A DNA stretch of 64,000 nt from Arthrobacter sp. OAP107 (GTDB lineage Bacteria > Actinomycetota > Actinomycetes > Actinomycetales > Micrococcaceae), in contig NZ_JBEPOK010000001.1 of NCBI RefSeq assembly GCF_040546765.1, forward strand, positions 806,001 to 870,000, given 5' to 3'. Of this stretch, positions 58,341 through 64,000 are shown piece after piece. The notes beneath the pieces are model-generated. The model was given only the letters and a program-made list of their open reading frames with translations. It searched no databases and was not told where the DNA came from. The translations under genes were made by a program, and so were the position numbers. Numbering within the stretch: position 1 is the stretch's first letter; each line of letters opens with the position of its first letter.

Positions 58341-58886
58341 CTGCCGTGTACGTATCGGACTTCGAGACCAAGACCGGCATCTCCGCCGAGCAGAAGGCGT
58401 GGGACATCGCCGCCACGGTCTGCGACCCGGAGATCCCGGTACTCACCATCGAGGACCTGGGCATCCTGCGCGGCGTGAGGCTGTTCGACGACGGCGGCAC
58501 GGTTGCCCGCTGTGCAGGTCACCATCACGCCCACGTACTCGGGCTGCCCGGCGATGGACGCCATCCGCGACGACCTGAAGGCCGCCTTCCATAAGGAGGG
58601 CTATCCCAGCGTGCACGTGGAGCTGGTACTGAGCCCGGCGTGGACCACGGACTGGATGACGGACGCCGGCAAGGCCAAGCTGCAGGAGTACGGCATCGCC
58701 CCGCCCTCCGGCAGGGCCGCGGCAGGCGGCCACTCCGGCCCCGTCCGCCTGAGCCTTGCCGTGAAGTGCCCGCAGTGCTCGTCGCTGAACACCAAGGAAC
58801 TCACCCGCTTCGGTTCCACCTCCTGCAAGGCGCTGTACGTGTGCCAGGACTGCCGGGAACCGTTCGACTACTTCAAAGTCCTGTAA
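58337..58886 (+). pseudogene. paaD: paaD, split by a frameshift
   Basis: PaaD (MIP18/DUF59 family) helps assemble the iron-sulfur protein of the epoxidase system. The first frame (58337-~58505) encodes the start and ICDPEIPVL-like segment (TVCDPEIPVLTIEDLGILRG). The second frame (~58507-58886) continues with VQVTITPTYSGCPAMDAI and the C-terminal four-cysteine region (CPQCSS...CQDC). The two frames meet at GGTTGCCCGCTGTGCAG, where a four-base surplus (or similar indel) shifts the frame. A late TTG start could restart the second part, but it would lack the N-terminal half. Either a real mutation or a sequence error. Confidence 0.88.
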
Positions 58887-58896
58887 GGAATTTCCC

Positions 58897-60123
58897 ATGC
58901 CTGTTGTCCGCCAGACTGCCGCCGAATCGGCGGAGGCCACCGGCCGCCGTCGTCCGTCCTTCCACACCCTCACCGTCGCGGAGGTGCGCCGGCTCACCGA
59001 CGACGCCATTGAGGTGACCTTCGCGGTCCCGGCCGAACTGGCCGGCCACTTCGACTACCTGCCGGGCCAGTACGTGGCCCTGCGCACCACGCTGCCGGAT
59101 GAGAACGGCGAGCCGAAGGAAATCCGCCGCAGCTACTCCATCTGCGCGGAGCCGCGCAGCTTTGCGGACGGCAGCAGCGAGATCCGGGTGGCCATCAAGA
59201 AGGACCTGGGCGGGCTGTTCTCCACGTGGGCCAACGCGGAACTGAAGGCCGGGGACACGCTGGAGGTCATGAGCCCCATGGGCGCGTTCGTGTCCAAGCA
59301 TGGCCGCGACGGGCAGGCCGTGGACCAGAACGTCATGAATTCCATGAACCATCCGGAGGATCTGGCGGGGGAGCCGGGGAACTTCGTGGCGATCGCTGCG
59401 GGCTCGGGCATCACGCCGGTGATCGCGATCGCCCGGACGCTGCTTGCGGCCAGCCCGGACACCCGGTTCGACCTGATCTACGCCAACAAGGCCGCCATGG
59501 ACGTGATGTTCCTGGAGGAGCTCGCGGACCTGAAGGACAGGTACCCGTCGCGGCTGGCGCTGCACCACGTGCTGTCCCGCGAGCAGCGGATCGCGCCGCT
59601 GCTGAGCGGGCGGATCGACGCCGAGAAGCTGCGGGCGCTGCTGGGCACCGCCATCCACGCGGACGACGTGGACGAGTGGTTCCTGTGCGGGCCGTTCGAG
59701 CTGGTGCAGCTGTGCCGGGACACGCTGGCCGAGCGCGGCGTGAAGCCGGAGCACGTGAGGTTCGAGCTGTTCACCTCCGGCAAGCCGGACCGCCCCGAGG
59801 GCAACGCCGGCCGGCCGGTCGTCGAGGACGAGTCCAAGGAGACGTACAAGATCACGTTCAAGCTGGATGGCCTGCAGGGCGAGGTGGCCAGCCCCACGCA
59901 CGCCCGCGAGTCCATCCTCAACGCCGCGCTGCGGGTCCGCCCGGACGTGCCGTTCGCGTGCGCCGGGGGAGTGTGCGGCACCTGCCGCGCCAAGGTGGTC
60001 ACCGGCACCGTGACCATGGACGAAAACTACGCGCTGGAGCAGGATGAGCTGGACAAGGGCTACGTCCTGACCTGCCAGTCCCACCCCACCAGCAAGGAAG
60101 TCTCCGTCGACTTCGACGTCTAG
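58897..60123 (+). CDS. paaE: Phenylacetyl-CoA epoxidase reductase PaaE
   Basis: 408-residue electron-transfer protein: FAD-binding and NAD(P)H-binding ferredoxin-reductase domains first (RSYSICAEP, GSGITPVIAIARTLL), then a C-terminal plant-type [2Fe-2S] domain with CAGGVCGTC and a fourth Cys near TCQSHP. It passes electrons from NADPH to the PaaA di-iron centre. TAAGGAATTTCCC precedes the ATG; ten bases after paaD. No Cys is missing. Confidence 0.96.
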   Translation: MPVVRQTAAESAEATGRRRPSFHTLTVAEVRRLTDDAIEVTFAVPAELAGHFDYLPGQYVALRTTLPDENGEPKEIRRSYSICAEPRSFADGSSEIRVAIKKDLGGLFSTWANAELKAGDTLEVMSPMGAFVSKHGRDGQAVDQNVMNSMNHPEDLAGEPGNFVAIAAGSGITPVIAIARTLLAASPDTRFDLIYANKAAMDVMFLEELADLKDRYPSRLALHHVLSREQRIAPLLSGRIDAEKLRALLGTAIHADDVDEWFLCGPFELVQLCRDTLAERGVKPEHVRFELFTSGKPDRPEGNAGRPVVEDESKETYKITFKLDGLQGEVASPTHARESILNAALRVRPDVPFACAGGVCGTCRAKVVTGTVTMDENYALEQDELDKGYVLTCQSHPTSKEVSVDFDV

Positions 60124-60149
60124 TCCTATAAATCTTTTTATAAATCGGG

Positions 60150-60202
60150 CCCACGCCCGCAGGGTTCCCTGACCGAGCTTGCGAGGTTAGGGTGCGGGTG
60201 GG
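60150..60202 (+). promoter_or_regulatory. Long nested hairpin between paaE and the crotonase gene
   Basis: Outer arms CCCACgCCCGCA (60150-60161) and TGCGGGTGGG (60193-60202), inner arms CCCTgACC and GGTtAGGG. An ATAAAT...ATAAAT pair lies just upstream. It could be a terminator or an mRNA-processing site that uncouples paaABCDE from the next gene. Confidence 0.65.
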
Positions 60203-60223
60203 GACGGTCTCAAAGGAGCAGCC

Positions 60224-61003
60224 ATGATTTCCCTTTCCATTGTCGACGGCGTCGCCGAAGTGGTCCTGAACGCCCCGCAGAAGCTGAACTCGCTGGACGA
60301 GCAGGCGCTGGCGGACTTGTCCCAGGCGTACGACGCCGCCGCTGCCGCCGCCTCGCGCGGCGAGGTGCGGGCGCTGCTGCTCAGGGGAGAGGGACGCGCC
60401 TTCTGCGCCGGCCGGGACATTGCCGGCGTCACGCCGGAGAACGACGACGCCGAGGCCTACTTGGGCGGGCTGGTGCAGCCGCTGCTGCAGAAGATGAGCT
60501 CGTTCCCGGCGCCCACGTTCGCCGCCGCCCAGGGTGCGTGCCTGGGCGTGGGGCTGGGACTGCTGCTGGCCACGGACGTGGTGTACGTTGCGGCGAACGC
60601 GAAGTTCGGCTCGCCGTTCGCCAAGCTGGGCGCCACGCTGGATTCGGGCGGGCACTGGTACTTCACCGAGCGGCTCGGCATGCACCGCACCCTGGACCTG
60701 ATCTACACGGCCGAGCTGATCTCCGGCGCGGAGGCCGTGGCGCAGGGGATGTTTAGTAGGGCTCTGCCGGCGGACGAGCTGCTGGACTCAACGCGTGTCA
60801 TCGTGGCGAGGGTAGCTACAGGGGCGACCGGCGCGTTCAAGGCCAGCAAGGAGCTGGTTGCGCACATCCGGGACCAGCGCCTGGGCCTCTGGGCCTCGAT
60901 GCAGGAGGAGAACGCCGAACAGGCGCGCCTCTGCAAGACAGAAGACTATGCAGAAGGCTTCAAGGCGTTCCAAGAAAAGCGCGAGCCCCAGTTTAAGGGC
61001 TAA
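60224..61003 (+). CDS. Enoyl-CoA hydratase/isomerase family protein, probable PaaG-type
   Basis: 259-residue crotonase-fold enzyme. CoA-binding and oxyanion-hole motifs: AFCAGRDIAGV and GACLGVGLGLLLATD. In the active-site loop the sequence is LDSGGHWYF, with an Asp where PaaG (ring 1,2-epoxyphenylacetyl-CoA isomerase) also has Asp in DCGGTW. That would fit the next step after PaaABCDE, ring oxepin formation; hydratase PaaF is the alternative. Ribosome site AAAGGAGCAGCC. Overlaps the convergent VanZ gene by four bases. Confidence 0.82.
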   Translation: MISLSIVDGVAEVVLNAPQKLNSLDEQALADLSQAYDAAAAAASRGEVRALLLRGEGRAFCAGRDIAGVTPENDDAEAYLGGLVQPLLQKMSSFPAPTFAAAQGACLGVGLGLLLATDVVYVAANAKFGSPFAKLGATLDSGGHWYFTERLGMHRTLDLIYTAELISGAEAVAQGMFSRALPADELLDSTRVIVARVATGATGAFKASKELVAHIRDQRLGLWASMQEENAEQARLCKTEDYAEGFKAFQEKREPQFKG

Positions 61004-61479
61004 CCGATCTTCGGAGGCCGGGCTGGCTTAGGGGGCAGCGCTGGTTGAGCCTTTCGAAACCACTGCTCAACCACGCCCAAAACCCAAACCCCCAGCATCG
61101 CCCCCGCCGTATTAGCCACGATGTCCATCGCGCTGGGAAACCGGTCGTGCAGGAACAGCTTCTGTCCCAGTTCCATGCAACACGAAGCCAGGAATGCGCT
61201 GAGCACGATCCGTCCCCGATGAAACGCCGGGAAGGCCAGAGGTGCGAGCATGCCAATCGGTGTAAACAGCAGGATGTTCGAAGCGAATTCGACGAAGTTG
61301 TAGGTGATCAGCTCGGGAAGCCCGGAGCGGTGAAGGGCGAACAACGCCGCCTGCAGGCGCCCCGCCACTGGCCGGTCAACGGGCGTGGGCCAGAAGGCAA
61401 TGAACGCGAGTACTCCGAGGTACAGGGCCAGCAGCGTACGTCCCGTCCCGGCAGCGTCTTCCCGGCTCCATTTCCCCAT
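61000..61479 (-). CDS. VanZ-family membrane protein
   Basis: 159 residues with four helices and the VanZ pattern: FASNILLFTPIGMLAPL, MELGQKLFLHDRFPSAMDIVANTAGAMLG. The family is linked to glycopeptide tolerance in some genomes but is mostly uncharacterised. Convergent with the crotonase gene, four-base overlap of stops. No van operon is near. Confidence 0.88.
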   Translation of the reverse strand: MGKWSREDAAGTGRTLLALYLGVLAFIAFWPTPVDRPVAGRLQAALFALHRSGLPELITYNFVEFASNILLFTPIGMLAPLAFPAFHRGRIVLSAFLASCCMELGQKLFLHDRFPSAMDIVANTAGAMLGVWVLGVVEQWFRKAQPALPPKPARPPKIG

Positions 61480-61565
61480 ACGGAAAAGCTACGGCAGTCA
61501 CTGGTTCAGCCGAAATCTGCGCCCAGAAATTTCACTTTTTGCAAGTCAATTTATAAGGTTCGATC

Positions 61566-62450
61566 ATGACATTGGGGAAATCAGTACGTAAAGCAGTTAT
61601 TCCGGCCGCCGGACTTGGCACGCGCTTCCTGCCTGCCACCAAGGCGATGCCGAAGGAAATGCTGCCGGTAGTAGACGCACCGGCCATCCAGTACGTGGTT
61701 GAGGAGGCCATCAGCGCCGGCCTTAACGACGTACTGATGATCACCGGCCGCAATAAGCGGGCGCTGGAGGACCACTTCGACAGGGCGCCTGCTCTGGAGC
61801 GGACCCTTGAGCTCAAGGACGACCAGGCTCGGCTCGACGCCGTCCAGCATGCCTCCGGTCTGGGCCCCATCCACTACGTCCGGCAGGGCGAGCCCAAGGG
61901 TCTGGGCCACGCAGTCCTGTGCGGGCGCCAGCACGTTGGTGAGGAGCCGTTTGCGGTGCTGCTGGGGGATGACCTAATCGACGAACGGGACGAACTCCTG
62001 ACCACGATGATTGAGGTCCAGGCCAAGACCGGTGGCTCGGTCATTGCCCTGATCGAGGTGGAGCCGTCGCAAATCAGCGCCTACGGCTGTGCCGACATCT
62101 CGGCTGTCGACGGCGAGGGCTATGTCCGGGTCAACAGCCTGGTGGAAAAGCCATCGGTTGACGAGGCACCGTCCAACCTCGCAGTCATCGGTCGGTACGT
62201 GCTTCACCCCGCCGTATTCGATGTCCTCGAGAAGACCGAGCCGGGCTGCGGTGGGGAAATCCAGCTGACAGATGCCCTGCAGACTCTTGCCGCAGGCGAG
62301 GGTTCCGGCGTATACGGCGTGGTCTTCCGTGGCCGCCGCTACGACACCGGTGACAAGCTGAGTTATCTGAAGGCGGTCATCACGCTGGCTTCGGAGCGTG
62401 CCGAGTTCGGCGAAGACTTGAAGGCATGGATGAAGGAATTCAACGGATAG
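61566..62450 (+). CDS. galU: UTP--glucose-1-phosphate uridylyltransferase GalU
   Basis: 294-residue nucleotidyltransferase making UDP-glucose. Signature GLGTRFLPATKAMPKEMLPVVD near residue 16, GDDLIDERD near 137, and VEKPSVDEAPSNLAVIGRYV. Length normal. The ATG at 61566 is preceded by a weak site in an AT-rich leader (TTTATAAGG). A strong terminator follows. UDP-glucose feeds cell-wall polysaccharides; the dehydrogenase that would use it survives here only as a remnant at 11605. Confidence 0.96.
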   Translation: MTLGKSVRKAVIPAAGLGTRFLPATKAMPKEMLPVVDAPAIQYVVEEAISAGLNDVLMITGRNKRALEDHFDRAPALERTLELKDDQARLDAVQHASGLGPIHYVRQGEPKGLGHAVLCGRQHVGEEPFAVLLGDDLIDERDELLTTMIEVQAKTGGSVIALIEVEPSQISAYGCADISAVDGEGYVRVNSLVEKPSVDEAPSNLAVIGRYVLHPAVFDVLEKTEPGCGGEIQLTDALQTLAAGEGSGVYGVVFRGRRYDTGDKLSYLKAVITLASERAEFGEDLKAWMKEFNG

Positions 62451-62472
62451 GGAACTTACCAGCCAGCAAAAA

Positions 62473-62508
62473 TGGAAGCCCCGACGGCTGTCGGGGCTTC
62501 CATTTTTT
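62473..62508 (+). terminator. Intrinsic terminator of galU
   Basis: TGGAAGCCCCGAC-GGCT-GTCGGGGCTTCCA followed by six T residues; a textbook rho-independent terminator 23 bases after the galU stop. Confidence 0.97.
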
Positions 62509-62535
62509 AGCGAACTGCTTGACTGTTTGAATATT

Positions 62536-64000
62536 CGCGCTTTTGGGGTCCATCCGTCGTGTGTTTGGGGGCCAGCGGACAGAGTGCGCAGTAGCGTTCT
62601 TGGGTGCCGGTAGTGGCGTGCTTGGGGGCCATCCCGATTTAGGCTCCTTCCGTCGTGTGTATAGGGCGCACGGCGGAAGGAGTAATCATCAATGGTACGG
62701 AAGATCAGAGCGAAGCTCGGTGTTGCAGTTGCGCGCCGAGGGCCTGTCAGGCCGGGCGATCGCTGCATCGCAGGGCATGTCCCGGAAGAGCATCACGGCG
62801 GTGCTGGAGGCTGCCGACGCGGCGGGTGTGGTGTGGGACGATATCGCCGACAGCTCAGAGGGTGAGGTGTATGCCCGGTTGTTTCCCGGGCGTGGTGAGC
62901 ATCAAAGCGTGTTCGCGCAGCCGGACTGGGACCAGGTGCACAGGGAGATGGCCCGGGTCGGGGTGACGCTGAAGCTGCTGCATGGTGAGTACGCCGGCCG
63001 ATTCATGCGCCTCTGCGGGTGAGCCGGTGATGGGTTATGACGGTTCTGCCGGACCTACCAGCGGCATGTGTTGGTAACGGGTGTGGCGTCCCGGGTCGGG
63101 CATAAGGCGGCGCAGACGGTGGAGGTCGACTGGTCGGGGCCGACGATGCAGTTGGCCGATCCGGCCACGGGCAAGCCCAGGACCGTTTACTTGTTTGTGG
63201 CATGCCTGCCTTTCAGCCGGTACGCGTTCGTCGAACCCGCCCTGAACATGAAGCAGGACACCTGGTTGCGCGCCCACGTGGCGATGTTCGAGGCCTTTAC
63301 CGGTTCGGTGCCGCGGATCGTGCCGGACAATCTGAAGACCGGTGTCATCAAGCATCCCCGCGAGGGCGAGGTCGTCCTCAATGACGCCTACCGGGAGATG
63401 GCCGCGCACTATTCGGCGGCGGTGCTGCCCGGGCCGTATCCGAGCACCGAAGGATAAGGCGAGCGTGGAAAACACGGTCGCCCACGTGGCTACCTGGATC
63501 ATCGCCGGGCTGCGCCGGCAACATTTCACCTCGTTGCCGGAGCTTCGGGCCGCCATCATCGAGCGGGTGGCGGCCTACAATGCGGAGCCGTTCCAGAAGC
63601 GGCCAGGGTCCAGGGCCAGTGTGTTCGCAGCCGAGGAGCAGCCCCTGCTGACGGGGTTGCCGGCAGCCGCCTACGAGATCAGTCGGTGGGTCTACGGACG
63701 CCGGGTGGGCCGGAACGGGCACGTGGTCTGGGAGAGGAACTACTACTCCGTGCCCTTTGCCAATATCGGCACCACGGTGGACCTGCGGATCACCGATCGG
63801 GTGCTGCAGGCTTACAGGGGCACCGAACGGCTCACCAGTCACCTGCTGCTGCCCGAGGGCGCGGCCAACGAGTACCGCACCAACGACGCCGACCTGCCCG
63901 CCGGCGAGAAATACCGGCAATGGGACCCGCCCCGCGCTCGGGAATGGGCCGGACGGGTCGGTCCGGCAGCGGTGACCGTGGTCAACCGGATCTTCGAGTC
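62536..64000 (+). mobile_element. IS21-family element, left end and degraded istA; runs off the window
   Basis: The left end carries several short repeats typical of IS21 termini: GCTTTTGGGGTCCATCC (62540), TTTGGGGGCCAGC (62564) and TTGGGGGCCATCC (62622), with CGTCGTGTGT repeated at 62554 and 62652. The transposase gene follows from 62692 to the window edge. The right end and istB are outside. Several frameshifts show the copy is dead. Confidence 0.8.
62692..64000 (+). pseudogene. IstA transposase of IS21 family, multiply frameshifted and 3'-incomplete
   Basis: Starts ATG 62692 (GGAAGGAG upstream) as MVRKIRAK, then an extra base near 62716 shifts it; the next frame reads VLQLRAEGLSGRAIAASQGMSRKS to near 63010. 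A further break near 63040 leads to HVLVTGVASRVGHKAAQTVEVDW with the first catalytic Asp and VPDNLKTGV with the second. A third break near 63437 leads to KASVENTV with the catalytic Glu, which continues to the edge. At least three indels; gene is non-functional. Confidence 0.88.

Noticed and set aside
58503..58886. Second half of paaD as a separate gene
   Set aside because: It begins mid-domain at a TTG without a ribosome site and only makes sense joined to the preceding frame.
1..64000. tRNA, rRNA or tmRNA genes
   Set aside because: No cloverleaf-like or rRNA-like segment was recognised by eye; tRNAscan-SE and Infernal with Rfam would settle this.

Overview
This 64 kb window is high-GC DNA of an actinobacterium in the Arthrobacter/Pseudarthrobacter group. 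The evidence is the strongly GC-biased third codon positions, frequent GTG/TTG and apparently leaderless starts, a mycothiol-type arsenate reductase homologue, a MhuD-type haem-degrading enzyme and a phenylacetate (paa) cluster in actinobacterial order. The genus is an inference from gene content and style, not from a marker gene. No rRNA, tRNA or CRISPR array was recognised.

Layout. 0-8 kb: a hypothetical membrane protein, an MFS transporter, a zinc alcohol dehydrogenase, an SDR oxidoreductase and an MprF-like lysyl-phosphatidylglycerol synthase. 7.6-11.5 kb: a membrane-anchored multicopper oxidase divergent from a secreted protein and a lipoprotein. 11.6-16.2 kb: a UDP-glucose dehydrogenase remnant, small membrane proteins, an SGNH hydrolase and a secreted trypsin-like protease. 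16.8-19.0 kb: an LPXTG-anchored repeat surface protein. 19.1-22.7 kb: an arsenic operon of arsR, aquaglyceroporin-type channel, arsC, an 18-residue polycysteine peptide, a flavoprotein and a second ArsC-like protein. 23.4-25.3 kb: a PRC-barrel/DUF2382 stress protein and small proteins. 25.3-27.1 kb: decaying DNA with a frameshifted receiver domain, a VOC fragment and a 5'-truncated alanyl-tRNA editing gene.

27.2-32.3 kb: an EamA exporter/B3-B4/XRE-cupin operon, a methyltransferase, and a MarR regulator divergent from an MFS pump. 33-36 kb: an HPt-like protein lacking its histidine, an orphan receiver, two DUF202 proteins and a degenerate EAL protein. 36.2-43.8 kb: a large cytoplasmic multicopper oxidase, a VOC protein, an AraC regulator, an intact IS481-family element inserted at the stop codon of a lysR gene, and an MFS transporter. 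44-49.7 kb: mhuD, a PAP2 phosphatase with a 15-bp tandem repeat, two two-component systems and a DedA protein. 50-51 kb: a junction joining two 5'-truncated genes. 51.2-55.3 kb: a membrane protein, ArsR/VOC pair, amidase and a small protein, with two copies of a ~140 bp noncoding repeat. 56-61 kb: paaABC, frameshifted paaD, paaE and a crotonase. The window ends with VanZ, galU and a degraded IS21-type istA.

The clearest functional units are the arsenic operon (sensing, reduction, channel export, and a possible cysteine-rich metal binder or cysteine-responsive leader) and the paa operon (phenylacetyl-CoA epoxidation and isomerisation). The main novelty candidates are the polycysteine peptide in the ars operon, the duplicated structured noncoding element, the palindromic elements that carry gene stop codons, and the degenerate signalling proteins.
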